Assembly: GCF_032854445.1 (NCBI RefSeq)
Contig: NC_088298.1
Location: 9,413,504-9,477,503, forward strand
Direction: 5' to 3'
Length of the DNA: 64,000 bases
From: Liolophura sinensis
Taxonomy: Eukaryota > Mollusca > Polyplacophora > Chitonida > Chitonidae
Positions 48,301 to 57,844 of this stretch are shown here, piece by piece. The stretch's first letter is position 1. Every line of letters starts with the position of its first letter. A program made the position numbers and the translations under genes. The notes beneath the pieces were generated by a model, which had not been told where the DNA came from, ran no database searches, and worked only from the letters and a program-made list of their open reading frames with translations.

Positions 48301-48761
48301 TCAGAAGAAATGGGATTTTCATTGCATATGATTAAGTGTTCCTTTCTTGAAAGGAAAACAAACTACATGTAGCTGTGCATGTAAAACAGTGTAGTGTTTC
48401 TTACTTTCACTTTCACTTTGCAGGAGCTGCCTTACCAGGCACATTGCCGATGCCCGCTATGCCTTTACAGCTGCCCACCCCAACACCTTTACCTAACTTC
48501 TCCATGAATAACACAGGTGTGCCGGAGGGTTCAGGAGTAGCAGCCACTGCTGCCCCAGAAGTCACAGCAACAGCTGCCCCAGGGGTAAACGTTACCTCGC
48601 ACATCAAGGACGCAACCTCGTCCACTCCGGCGCAGACCCCATCAGTACCCTCAAATGCTACACCAAACACAGTTGCAGATACATCATCAAAGCCCAATTC
48701 TGCGATAAACTCGACGACACCGGCGTCGGTTGTTGAAACGCCCCAAACAGCAGCCTCATGA
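39257..48761 (+). CDS. GORASP2: Golgi reassembly-stacking protein (GRASP55/65 family), 11 coding exons
   Basis: Peripheral Golgi membrane protein that tethers cisternae through N-terminal PDZ-like domains and is regulated through a Ser/Thr/Pro-rich tail (family knowledge). Coding exons: 39257-39319, 41509-41589, 42833-42990, 43208-43253, 43913-43999, 44637-44767, 45175-45332, 45510-45585, 46751-46816, 47016-47168, 48424-48761. Every intron is GT-AG and all phases join except for one extra base in exon 7. Allowing for that base the protein is 451 residues, almost exactly the length of human GORASP2. It starts [20 protein letters not shown], with the Gly2 expected for N-myristoylation. PDZ1 is about residues 15-105 and PDZ2 about 110-200; LLGVSIRFCSF, DYIIGAD and [13 protein letters not shown] are plainly visible. 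His18 and Cys103, which in human GRASP55 bind zinc with golgin-45, are both kept at the same numbers. Invertebrates usually have one GRASP gene, so the symbol means the family rather than strict orthology to the vertebrate GORASP2 paralogue. Confidence 0.95.
40985..41214 (-). mobile_element. SINE-A in GORASP intron 1, 5'-truncated, with target-site duplication
   Basis: Tail and body are complete, but the first ~35 bases of the head are missing. TGTCACTTATA occurs at 40974-40984 and 41215-41225. The 161-bp tandem duplication around exon 2 starts inside this element. Confidence 0.92.
41194..41515 (+). repeat. 161-bp tandem duplication spanning the exon 2 acceptor
   Basis: Copy 1 (about 41194-41354) and copy 2 (about 41355-41515) differ at about two positions, so the event is recent. 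Each copy runs from the SINE-A remnant through its target-site repeat and intron sequence to the splice acceptor and the first bases of exon 2. The upstream copy therefore carries a duplicate acceptor at 41347/41348. Confidence 0.9.
41509..41589 (+). CDS. GORASP2: GORASP exon 2 (residues 22-48)
   Basis: Encodes [20 protein letters not shown] and onwards, the first part of PDZ1, in phase 0 at both ends. The acceptor is ATAACAG and the donor GTGAGT. The acceptor and the first nine exon bases also occur 161 bp upstream because of a tandem duplication, so a competing acceptor exists at 41347/41348. Confidence 0.93.
41826..41908 (+). repeat. 18-bp tandem repeat in GORASP intron 2
   Basis: The unit CCAGTAAGCCACACATCC is repeated about 4.5 times with one or two changes. 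Confidence 0.85.
42714..42765 (-). mobile_element. SINE-A tail fragment in GORASP intron 2
   Basis: TATTTATTTATTTACG and ACTCGAGAATATTTCACTCA are the terminal blocks. Nothing upstream of them remains. Confidence 0.65.
42833..42990 (+). CDS. GORASP2: GORASP exon 3 (residues 49-101)
   Basis: Encodes the rest of PDZ1, including [10 protein letters not shown] and [12 protein letters not shown]. It opens in phase 0 after a T-rich tract and GCTATAG. It ends two bases into the Arg101 codon with donor GTGAGG. Confidence 0.94.
43208..43253 (+). CDS. GORASP2: GORASP exon 4 (residues 101-116)
   Basis: A 46-base exon that completes Arg101 and encodes [15 protein letters not shown], linking PDZ1 to PDZ2. 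Cys103, the conserved zinc-ligand position, is here. The acceptor is TTACAG and the donor GTGAGT. It is too short to appear as an open frame of its own and was found by homology and phase. Confidence 0.93.
43913..43999 (+). CDS. GORASP2: GORASP exon 5 (residues 117-145)
   Basis: Encodes [14 protein letters not shown] and [12 protein letters not shown], the start of PDZ2, in phase 0 at both ends. The acceptor is TTTACAG and the donor GTCAGT. Confidence 0.94.
44637..44767 (+). CDS. GORASP2: GORASP exon 6 (residues 146-189)
   Basis: Encodes [20 protein letters not shown] and [13 protein letters not shown], the centre of PDZ2. It ends two bases into Ser189 with donor GTAAGT. A SINE lies 41 bp downstream of this donor. 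Confidence 0.94.
44809..44970 (+). mobile_element. SINE-A in GORASP intron 6, with target-site duplication
   Basis: 5'-truncated within the head and internally deleted near the tail, where GCTGGCCGCG joins TAAAACACCAATC. It ends in a long poly(A). TCTTAGAAAGG at 44798-44808 and 44971-44981 is the target-site duplication. The element begins 41 bp after the exon 6 donor. Confidence 0.92.
45008..45082 (+). mobile_element. Diverged SINE tail in GORASP intron 6
   Basis: CCTCCATCCACAGAACTGAG, CACCATCATTGAATG and ATTGTTGAGTATGGCATTAA resemble the SINE-A tail, in a variant form with GCATTAAAC in place of GCGTAAAAC. Confidence 0.5.
45175..45332 (+). CDS. GORASP2: GORASP exon 7 (from residue 189), with apparent +1 frame break
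   Basis: Opens in the expected phase and encodes [19 protein letters not shown], the end of PDZ2. Read straight through, this frame stops at TAA 45290-45292, after residue 227. The 3' end of the exon, in the frame one base later, encodes [10 protein letters not shown] and joins exon 8 in phase 0, as in the vertebrate protein. That frame is blocked upstream by TGA 45255-45257. One surplus base between 45258 and 45289 explains both; a C5 run (45266-45270) and a G4 run (45277-45280) are the likely places. No alternative donor restores the phase. Confidence 0.85.
45342..45400 (+). mobile_element. SINE-A tail fragment in GORASP intron 7
   Basis: CCGCCATCGTATGCATGAAG, ATTCTCGAGTACAGCATAAAA and CACCAATCAAAG are tail blocks. 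The fragment begins about nine bases after the exon 7 donor. Confidence 0.75.
45510..45585 (+). CDS. GORASP2: GORASP exon 8 (start of the SPR tail)
   Basis: Encodes [19 protein letters not shown] and the following residues to LST, the beginning of the Ser/Pro-rich regulatory tail. It starts in phase 0 after CTATTTCAG and ends one base into a Gly codon with donor GTGAGT. Confidence 0.85.
45747..45822 (+). mobile_element. SINE-A fragment in GORASP intron 8
   Basis: AACCTGCGGATGGCCATCGG and TTTCCTCCCACCATAATGCT, then a partial tail. Confidence 0.7.
46466..46622 (+). mobile_element. SINE-A, 5'-truncated, in GORASP intron 8
   Basis: Body and tail from GGAAAGATCTGGCAGTAACC to CACCAATCAAATAAGTAAAT. 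The head is missing. Confidence 0.82.
46751..46816 (+). CDS. GORASP2: GORASP exon 9 (SPR tail)
   Basis: A 66-base exon encoding [20 protein letters not shown]. Its one-base entry and exit phases fit exons 8 and 10. The acceptor is TTTAACAG and the donor GTCAGT. It is too short to stand out as an open frame. Confidence 0.8.
47016..47168 (+). CDS. GORASP2: GORASP exon 10 (SPR tail)
   Basis: Encodes a Pro/Leu/Met-rich stretch containing [20 protein letters not shown] and AGLPPMPMP. This matches the composition of the LPGL/LPPLP repeats in vertebrate GORASP2. The acceptor is CCTTCAG and the donor GTAAGT. Confidence 0.85.
47280..47720. repeat. Old three-copy repeat, about 150 bp, in GORASP intron 10
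   Basis: Three diverged monomers begin near 47280, 47422 and 47580 with variants of AATGTTAAACAAAATGTT. They continue through related blocks (TAGAGCACAATTACACG, ATATTYCATCARTGAT). The spacings are about 142 and 158 bp. Confidence 0.6.
48105..48232 (+). mobile_element. Diverged SINE in GORASP intron 10
   Basis: A box-B-like GGTTTAAACCAGG is followed by ATTGAAATATTGTTGAATAC, AACATAACGCC and an AGTC repeat. It has the tail plan of SINE-A with a different head and terminus. Confidence 0.5.
48424..48761 (+). CDS. GORASP2: GORASP exon 11 with stop codon
   Basis: Begins after TTTGCAG, encodes [20 protein letters not shown] and then a long Ala/Thr/Ser/Pro-rich disordered end, and stops at TGA 48759-48761. 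The same stretch is also open on the - strand, a consequence of biased composition rather than a second gene. Confidence 0.88.
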
Positions 48762-49434
48762 TCAACTACCCAAGATAATATACACTGTGACTTTGAACCA
48801 GCTTTTGTACAAACCAAGAGGATGTTTTTGTTTTGAGTTTTTTTGTTTGTTTTGTTTTTGTTTTTTTAGATATGTATACATACGTCTATATGTAACATCT
48901 GTGACCAAGTTATGAAATTTTATTTCCTCAAGATGGCTTCCCCTGTACAAATAATTGAACACAGTAATATGTCAGTTGGCAAAGATGAACACATGGAGTA
49001 TACATGAACACAAAAGATGTATATAAACACAGTATCAAATGCATGGTAAATACAAATGAGGAGTACCCCCAGGTTGTCTGGTGTGGTCTGGTCAATGAAA
49101 AACAGCCATCCAGAGACCAAATGAAAGGAACTTGTGAAATCAGGGCCCAGGTTGACAAAGTGGTGCACAACATTTTTTTTTGTAGTACCTTTGTTGTGCG
49201 ATATTTGGTACATCACTATTACCATACCGTTTTCCTATGTGTACAATTATCGTAAATGTACTACATCTTTGGGAAACTTGGTCCTGAATTTTGTATAAGA
49301 GTGACCAACCTTAACGTAGCATTCAATCCAAAAAGTTTAGTTTTCTGAATTTTCTAATTTTCAGGCTAAATTTTCAGCTTTAAGTTCTGTAGTACTGTGT
49401 TTCACCCAAAAATGCCTTTTCAGCAGGAAGTAAA

Positions 49435-49452
49435 AATAAAAGTTAAAATAAA
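49435..49452 (+). terminator. Pair of AATAAA poly(A) signals, proximal
   Basis: Two AATAAA hexamers start at 49435 and 49447, about 680 bp after the GORASP stop codon, and are followed by T/G-containing sequence. They are plausible proximal cleavage signals. Confidence 0.35.
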
Positions 49453-50323
49453 TATTTGATGCCAACACCTTCAAAAAAAAACTTGTAAGTGGCCCCCTAA
49501 GGTGGATGAATCAATCAGAATCAAGAATCAAGCACCACTTGAAAAATGCTTCTTAATATTTATCATTTTTTGAACATGTATGCAGCATGAATGTTGTACA
49601 TATGCTATAGACATCACAGATAGTTTCTGTGTTGTTTATCTTCCCAGCTGTGTTGGAGTTTCTTGGAATACCCTCAAAATTCCAGTGTGAGAATATTTAT
49701 CTCTCTTACCTCTGTTTTTTTCCCCTCCCTGTGCTGTAAATATACCCAGCCACCCACCTGGCCCAAAACCCTGCACCACCAACCGTAAAAACCTGCAGCA
49801 CCCATCCACCCCCACCTCTCTGCATCCACTCACCCACACACCATGCCCTAATTTCACCCATGAACACATCCCCTGCTAGTAAACTGCTCAACAAAGACTA
49901 AGGTGTTGTCAAATGATAACGGAATGGTGCTCACTGTGAATGCTGTTTTGATAACCCGTATGTGTCTGTGAGAATCCCCTGTACCCTGTATTCATAACTT
50001 TATAAAAATGGCAACTTCATAATATTAGGTGAAATATAACATGAATTACCCTGATTCCTCAACCTTTTCAAATGTGAAAGACCAACTTTCGGTGCAATTT
50101 GAAAACTTAGTTACATTGGTTGGATTGTCCAATTTCAGGGCTGCACAAAAAGTATAACTTTGTTAGTCTACAGAGGATGATGCACTCACAATCGGCTTGA
50201 TTAAACACTTTGTAAACATGCGGAAAGGCTGAAGAATTGCAGAAGGTACTGCAGTAAGGATGCAAGTTCTTTAAAGACTGGCCAATTGCCTGTCGTTTCC
50301 ATGTGGTGCAGTTGTGGTGTGCC

Positions 50324-50388
50324 TGTAACGCGTCCTGGATGCCTGTAGCGCGTCCTGGATGCCTGTAGCGCGTCCTGGATGCCTGTGT
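50324..50388. repeat. 20-bp tandem repeat x3
   Basis: The unit GCCTGTAGCGCGTCCTGGAT is repeated three times. It is CpG-rich, in contrast to its AT-rich surroundings. Confidence 0.85.
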
Positions 50389-51276
50389 AAGAATTGACTA
50401 AATAGATTTAACAACTTTATAAGAAGAATCTTGAGGTTGACATTTACTGGGAATAGTTTAAGATTTTACTGTTGAAATATTCAAGAAAATCGGGAAACAT
50501 GGAAGTGGAATACTGGAAAGTGGAAATAGTGAGTCCAGGAAGAGTTCCTCAAAATGGGTACATACAATACACAAAATGTAGACATTTTGATACAGCCTAG
50601 TTGAGCATTGAATTTCAATGGTAGTTACTGGCTTCAGATTTAAGATATTCCATGATGTACAGAGAAGTAATGGATTGTATAAAATACGTATTTATTATTT
50701 GCATTTTTGTGGCAATTTGAATACTTCACAGATAATCAAGTTGTTGTACAAATTTTTTTCCTCGTTGGGATCATACTGAGGTGTGAATACAATGATTGGG
50801 CTGCAACTTTGGATAAAATTGTTTGTTATTTGTAGGATTTGTAACAGTCATTCCTGTTTTTACTGTTATTGTTTTGCTTCAACCATTATGGTAACATGCA
50901 TGACAAACGAATAGACAGTTCTAATAATGGAACCTGGCTGCGTCATGTATTTGTACAACCCATTTTGTCAAAAAGAGCTGAAAAGTTTTTAGATATCATT
51001 TCATCCCCCCCCCCCTTTCCAACCAAAACAGATAGAAAAATTACAATAATTCTTAAAGAGCTTATTCAGTTGGTTTAAAAACAATAGTTAACAGATAAGG
51101 ATTAAGGTAATCTGGATCAGCCTCAAGTAGGGTTGAAGTATGGCCACAGGTAATCCTCTTGTGGTGCTTTTGACGTCATTCCAGCAAGTTTGCCTTACGT
51201 AAGGTCATATTTGCCTTATGTAAGGTGATGTCTGCCTTATTCCCAGCACACTGGGGAGGCCACATATTTTTTAATC

Positions 51277-51291
51277 CCGCTAGGTGGCGCA
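51277..51291 (+). promoter_or_regulatory. CTCF-like motif
   Basis: CCGCTAGGTGGCGCA fits the CTCF core CCRCYAGRKGGCRS at every position and contains the AGGTGGCGC core of the insect motif. It stands alone in AT-rich DNA 2.5 kb after the GORASP stop codon. This is a sequence match only. Confidence 0.35.
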
Positions 51292-52174
51292 AGTGTGAAG
51301 CTTGTATAGACTTTGAGCCATTGTTACTTCAAAAATGGATTTTAGCAAAACGTCTGTAATGTTACAATGTGTCAGTTTCTGCTGTAATGTGATGCTGTTC
51401 GCCACGATGAGCTGGGAAAGAAACATTTGATGTCAACAAAGTGATGTTATGGTCCTGCTGCTGGACGTTAGCAGGTCCTTATTCTAAGGCTGGCCTTGGC
51501 ACGTTATCTTGCATTAACGTAGTGAGGTGGCACTGAAGTGCTGAAAATTTAACAAATAGCGCTGATATTATTCTTGATCACACTTCAGTTATACCTTATA
51601 AACCATTTTAGCTCTTCTATAAGGTGTTCTTGAAACTTTTTTTTTTTCTAATTCTGTCGAGTTTCTTATAAAACTGGAGACATCTTCATTGTATGAGTAC
51701 AACACTGACTAGCATTATGCATTTTGAATCGTGTTTTAATGAAAACAACCAAAATCAAAGAAGTAAATAATATCCAGTATTATGGTACACTCGTAGAATC
51801 TCAAAGCGTTCAGTTCATAAGATTCCAGTAATCAGAATGTAATCCATTCACATTTCACAATCGGATGATTTGATAAGAGATGTGCATATGAGAAACACAG
51901 ATCAAAAAAGCACACGTTTCAGCTGCAGTGCTGTATATACATGCATACGCTGCCTCTCAAAATTGTTCTTGTTGCATGCATTTGACACAGTGCGGGACGG
52001 TAACAAAAGTAGTTTTAAAAGATAGTAATAATAATGTAGGTTAACTAATATAGTGGGGATGTTTAAGCAGGCTTCTTCTATTTATGTAGCTGGTACGTTT
52101 TGATCATATATCCGTGGGAAACACAAGAGAGCATTTATTAGTGCAAGTAGTGAACACCCTTTCTCACCACTGGA

Positions 52175-52262
52175 TTTTGACTGCTGTCAGTTGTAGTGTG
52201 CATTATATTTTTTCTTGGGAAGTAAGACGTTAAACCCCAGCACTCACTCACTCACTCACTCC
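52175..52262 (+). mobile_element. SINE-C 3' end
   Basis: GACGTTAAACCCCAGCACTC followed by ACTCACTCACTCACTC matches the SINE-C end. The upstream body is poorly preserved. Confidence 0.6.
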
Positions 52263-53625
52263 TTCCTGGGAGGTGCCAGAGGAATGACAATTCTGTTCTT
52301 TTTGTCATATTTTGGATGCTGTTTTTGAAATAAATACCAGTTAAACAAAAGTTGACTCAGTTTGTCATGCTGGCTACTTTGATGATTTTCCAAATTTGAA
52401 ATGAAAACATGCTTTTTTCCATAAATGCTCAATTTCTCAATTTTTTGTTTTCAAAAATGGAACTTAGTTCAATCAAAAGTGGTTAATATTAATTTCAGGA
52501 TAATTTCAAAATGGGTTAGTTTGTATTTTTGAAAGTAGATCTTACTTCAAAAGTGGTCAATCTTCGTTTTGGTGTTTATTTTCAGAAATGGTTTTGACAC
52601 GGCACTCATGGCTAGTTAGTGTTTTTTCACTGTTGTTATGAGAATTGTGACCGTGAATTAAATGTCACTGATGAGAGTGAACATGATCAAAAGTGGTCAT
52701 TCCTAGTAGCGAAGTGTAGAAGCTTGTAATTCGCCAAATGTTCGTCCATCCTCTTGTATGAAGAAAGAGAGCAGATGCCATCTGTAAATAACTGATTCAC
52801 ATTCAACAATGCGACAAGCAGTGTGTAAAGACAGCATGCATGAATACATGAAGAAATTGTAGCCAGGGAACGTTTTTGTGTGGTCTTACATGATGATCCT
52901 GTATTATATACTATTCATATTTTTCTGTGTTTTTGTGTCCTGGCACAAAAACTTTAGAAATCTGTTGTATTGCCTGTTTAGATAAAGACAATGCAAATCA
53001 ACTGTGTTATTACCCAGACAAAAGCATTTATGCAAGATAACTGCGGATGTCTGTACATTTTGTCAGTGGATTCCGTTCAAGACCAGAGAGTATGCAGTTG
53101 TGAAGAATGTAGCCACTAGTATATGAAATGTCTCTTTTTGAAACAAACCTCATATTGCTTTGCGAACAAGGCTTGGAGTATGTAACCATTGTAGCTATAA
53201 AAGTAAAGAATATGACATGTAAACTTGCCATGCATGGTTGAACAGGTCAGATTGGGGTTACAACTCGTGTAAAGTGAAATTATTTCTTCCAAATGATAGA
53301 AATGACAGGCGAACAGGAGATAACATGCTCATCTCATTACAGGAGTGCAAAGCCTTAATTTGCTCGGCTGTAGGCTCAGTCATGTGCTGATGATGTGTCA
53401 TGTTTGAATTGATAATATTTTTGCAGCATACAACTACACTTTTCCTCCTTCCACTGCATGTTTTGAGTCCATTGTTAGCTTCTCATCTATAATTGCTGAT
53501 ATACTGCTTATTAAAACTACTCAGTGATTAAATGTCAATTGTAAATGTATAAAATATGTAAAAAAAAAAGGAAAAATGTATAGAATTCGTTGCCATGATT
53601 TGTGCTATGGGGTAATGCATTCTCA

Positions 53626-53631
53626 AATAAA
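53626..53631 (+). terminator. AATAAA poly(A) signal, distal candidate
   Basis: AATAAA within CTCAAATAAAATCTTC, followed within 30-50 bp by a T-rich tract. It is the last + strand signal before the SINE-B copy at 53.8 kb. Confidence 0.3.
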
Positions 53632-53819
53632 ATCTTCACTCTTTCACAAAAATTCAATTTTGTTATTACTTATTTTTGGAAGTTTAGATAAGATTACAGA
53701 AGCCCACACCTCATCAGAAAGGTTGATGTGGTGGTGAGTAGACTGAAAGTGCCTGGCATCGTTAGCATTCAGGGGGTTACTTGTGGAAAAGTTTGTCTGT
53801 AAATTACCAATATTTCTGT

Positions 53820-54142
53820 GAATCGTCCAGTAACAAACCGCCCTATGCTATGCTGAGGAGGAGTCAGTAGGTGTATGTGCATATACTGTGTCTTGTGGTA
53901 CAGCGGGTCCATGTTGCCAAAGTGCTGCCTCCACTGAAGTATCATGCTGAAGACACCAGACATGACACCCCGCCCAGTAACATTATATCGACACTGGACC
54001 GACCAGTCATGTTTCCTTGCTCTAACCTCTCACTGCTGAGTGCCAGGCAAAGCAGCAGCAATTTTATAAGTCTTTGGTATGACCCGACTTTGGGTCTCCT
54101 GACTTTGAGGCAGACACTCTTACCACTAGGACACCGAAGCAG
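53820..54142 (-). mobile_element. SINE-B, near full length
   Basis: On the - strand: head with box A GTGTCCTAGTGGTAAGAGTG, a degenerate box B, GGGTCATACCAAAGACTTAT, AGAGCAAGGAAACATGACTG, GTGTCGATATAATG, GGGGTGTCATGTCTGGTGTC, then GGCAGCACTTTGGC. It lies just beyond the last candidate poly(A) signal of GORASP. Confidence 0.78.
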
Positions 54143-54154
54143 TCCCATTGTGCT

Positions 54155-54222
54155 GTTCACCTTTGTGTAAGTGAAATATTCTGGAGTATGGGGTATACTC
54201 CAGTTAAATAAATAAATACCAA
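54155..54222 (+). mobile_element. SINE-A tail fragment
   Basis: GTGTAAGTGAAATATTCTGG and AGTTAAATAAATAAATA are the terminal blocks. It abuts the head of a SINE-B copy in the opposite orientation. Confidence 0.6.
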
Positions 54223-54509
54223 GTTGGTGAAAAATCATACAAATTTTACTCCCAGCTCGTACAGCATGGTGATTAATTGGTGAAAACATCCTTGGGACTA
54301 TAATAGGTGTTTTAGCATACAATCCAGAAGCTGGTGGGTTACTGCGGGCAATAGGAGTTTTCCCACCCAGATCACTGACTGTCTTCATTCAAATGAACAG
54401 TTGTCCAGTACTTCCTATGCCTCCTATCAAATGAACAAAGTCTATAATATACCTTGTGACCCTTCCTGGCTGATTTGGTCTAAACACATTATTCACTGGT
54501 TTCGTAGTG

Positions 54510-55990
54510 AAGCTTCCTGACTACACCTAGGATGTTTGTAGCTTCCTGACTACACCTAGGATGTTTGTAGCTTCCTGACTACACCTAGGATGTTTGTAGC
54601 TTCCTGACTACACCTAGGACACATTATTCACTGGTTGCATAGTGTAGCTTCCTGACTACACCTAGAATGTTTGTAGATTCCCGACTACACCTAGGATGTT
54701 TGTAGCCTCCAACTACACCTAGGATGTTTGTAGCCTCCGACTACACCTAGGATGTTTGTAGATTCCCGACTACACCTTGGATGTTTGTAGCTTCCCAATT
54801 ACACCTAGGATGTTTGTAGCTTTTCGACTACACCTAGGATGTTTGTAGCTTTCCGACTACACCTAGGATGTTTGTAGCTTCCCGACTACACCTAGGATGT
54901 TTGTAGCCCTCCGACTACACCTAGGATGTTTGTAGATTCCTGACTACACCTAGGATGTTTGTAGCCTCCGACTACACCTAGGATGTTTGTAGCTTCCCGA
55001 TTACACCTTGGATGTTTGTAGCTTCCTGACTACACCTAAGATGTTTGTAGCTTCCTGACTACACCTAGGATGTTTGTAGATTCCCTGACTACACCTAGGA
55101 TGTTTGTAGCTTTCCTACTACACCAAGGACGTTTGTAGATTCCCGACTACACCTTGGATGTTTGTAACTTCCCGACTACACCTTGGATGTTTGTAGCTTC
55201 CTGACTACACCTAAGATGTTTGTAGCTTCCTGACTACACCTAGGATGTTTGTAGCTTTCCGACTACACCTAGGATGTTTGTAGCTTTCCGACTAAATCAA
55301 GATTGTTTGTAGATTCCCGACTACACTAGGATGTTTGTAGCTTTCCGACTACACCTAGGATGTTTGTAACTTTCCGACTACACCTTGGATGTTTGTAGAT
55401 TCCCCTGACTACACCTAGGATGTTTGTAGCTTTCCGGACTACACTAGGATGTTTGTAGCTTCCCGACTACACCTAGGATGTTTGTAGCTTCCCAACTACA
55501 CCTTTGATGTTTGTAGCTTTCCGACTACACCTAGGATGTTTGTAGATTCCTGACTACACCTAGGATGTTTGTAGCTTCCCAAATACACCTAGGATGTTTG
55601 TAGATTCCCTGACTACACCTTGGACATTTGTAGCTTCCGACTACACCATAGAGGTTTGTAGCTATCTGACCTCACCTTGGGTGTTTGTACACGTAGCTTT
55701 CTGACCACACCTTAGATGTTTATAACTTTCTGACCACACATTGGATGTTTGTAGCTATCTGACCATACCTTTGATGTTTGTAGCTCTCTGACTACACCAC
55801 AGAGGTTTGTAGCTATCTGACCACACATTGGGTGTTTCACATGTAGCTTTTGGACCATACCTAGGATGTAAGTAGCTTTTGACTACACCATAGAGGCTTG
55901 TAGCTATCTGGCTACATAATGGGAGTTAGTAGCTTTCCAACTACACTTTGGAGGTTTGTATGATATGATGACTGCACCAAGGGAGTTATA
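54510..55990. repeat. 28/29-bp minisatellite, about 50 copies
   Basis: The unit is GACTACACCTAGGATGTTTG plus TAGCTTCCC. Copies are nearly uniform from 54.51 to 55.6 kb and become progressively degenerate to the right (ACCATAGAGGTTTGTAGCTA and similar). A block containing ATTATTCACTGGTT is duplicated at about 54488 and 54608. Confidence 0.93.
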
Positions 55991-55994
55991 AGGT

Positions 55995-57230
55995 TACTTC
56001 AGACTACGCTATGAAATTTAATTGGTCTCACTAAACAAATGGCTCTACATGCAGAGGAATGACTTTGTCTTGGTAAGATTACTGCTGAATGATTGAAGTT
56101 AAATGACACATTATCACTGAATGTTTTATACCAACAAAAAAAGCCTCAAAAGTTTTCTTTACAAATCAAGGTTTATTTAAAAAGACCCGATACAGTCATT
56201 ATTACCCTGACAGATGAAATGAGTCGATGATTTGTACAATGACGCATGGATTTGTATCGTGAGACAATTAACAGGGTCAACAACACAGTGTGTAACCACA
56301 CAACAGCCGTTTTTGGTCCTGACCTTGAAAAATTACTTTTCAAGGTTGAAACCCTTCAAGGCTTTGCATGGGTGCATTATGGATGCCAGTGTTAACAGAT
56401 GCCATCGAAATAATAGACACATTAACATATAACACAGACCTTTTCAATGATAGTTTGCAAAGCTGTTCCTTAAGCAACGACAACAACAAAAAAAATACAT
56501 GGATATGTTGAAAGTTAGAAAATCTGTCATGGATTTCAACAGCTTTGCGAAAAGAAAAGAAAATATGCACGTACATATCTACGAACAACGGATGAGCAAT
56601 GAAGCCCACAAAATAATGATGTTGATCTCAGTGTACAAATTTGTGATAATATCAATCAATGGCTGTTATATTAACATCTGGGATTTAATGAAAATGCAGG
56701 CAAGCATATTCACACATACCAACAACATCCCACTAGCCTGGTAGTCATAACAGATCAGAACTAGGAACAAATACATGTCCACTATGCCTGTCTGCCACAG
56801 AGCAACATCCAGAAAACAATGATTTAGGCTAAAACCTTAACTTCTGGTAAATGATCTAAATGAAGTGAAGCAAATCAGTACTGGGCTCAGGTACATGTTT
56901 CACAAAGCGACATCCCCAAAACAATGAACTAAAAACCAGCTAAATCCATCACTTAAATGTCCTAAAAGTTTGCCTCAAAAAGACATTTTTAGAAGTAACT
57001 AAATGTTATAGGGGGTCACTTTTGGTTCTGAAACTTAGGATATAAACCTACCTTAATTTCAAGGAAAACCCTCTTAACACTTGACTACAATCAAAGGAAC
57101 TTTCGGAATCAGGAAGAATGTGCAACTCTGTCATGGGCAAGACTTCAGGTCATTTACCCCGTGGAGTTTTTCATGTGGTAGTGGTGTTCATACAGATGAA
57201 GACACTTAAGCTCGCTGCACCCCACAGTAA
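55995..57230. other. Non-coding stretch, possible 3' end of a - strand gene
   Basis: A - strand AATAAA lies at 56172-56177. The region to its right lacks SINEs and has no recognised exon, as might be expected of a long 3' UTR. This is only a possibility. Confidence 0.2.
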
Positions 57231-57234
57231 TGGT

Positions 57235-57840
57235 ACCTAACATTAGTTGTATGAAACCCTGGTGGTACCAGTGTCATAATAATGGTACCTGTACAATAGA
57301 TGTCTCAGCAATGGTACAGATACTAGTGCAATAGGTGCCATAGCAATGGTGGCAACACCAGTACAATAGATGCCATAGCAATGGTGGCAACACTAGTACA
57401 ATGAACACATTAGCAATTGTACAGATATCAGTGCAACACTTGCTATGGCAATGGTACAGACACTAGTACAATAGATCTTGTAACTATGGTACAGATACTA
57501 GCATAATATGTGTCATAGCAATGGTACAGACACTAGTACAATAGTTGCCATAGCAATAGCAATAGCACAGACAACGGATCTTGTAACAATGTATGAACAC
57601 TAGTACAACAGATACCATAGCATAATACCAACACTAGTCCAACACATCTTGTAACAATGGTACAGACACTTGTGCAATTAATTGATGCAATAGCAATGGT
57701 ACAACCCCCTAGTACAATGGATCTTGTAACAATGGTACAGACACTCATACAGTAGATCTTGTGGCAATGGTACAAAAACTAGTACAAGGGATCCTGCAGC
57801 AATGGTACACAAACATAGTACAATAGATCTTGTATTAACA
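57235..57840. repeat. Degenerate tandem repeat, about 36-40 bp
   Basis: Variants of ATAGCAATGGTACAGACACT plus AGTACAATAGATCTTGT recur about 15 times with variable length. Confidence 0.85.
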
Positions 57841-57844
57841 GTAT

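Larger units (their letters stand above)
48762..53650 (+). other. Probable long 3' UTR and 3' flank of GORASP
   Basis: No coding exon is recognised here. Poly(A) signals AATAAA occur at 49435-49440 and 49447-49452 (proximal pair), at 52329-52334 and at 53626-53631. The last lies in an AT-rich stretch just before repeats resume. Which one is used cannot be told. The stretch also contains a 20-bp x3 repeat near 50.3 kb, a CTCF-like motif at 51.3 kb and a SINE-C tail at 52.2 kb. Confidence 0.35.

Noticed and set aside
48413-48817. 134-codon - strand open frame opposite the last GORASP exon.
   Set aside because: Shadow of a biased-composition exon; the + strand frame has the splice phase and the family match.
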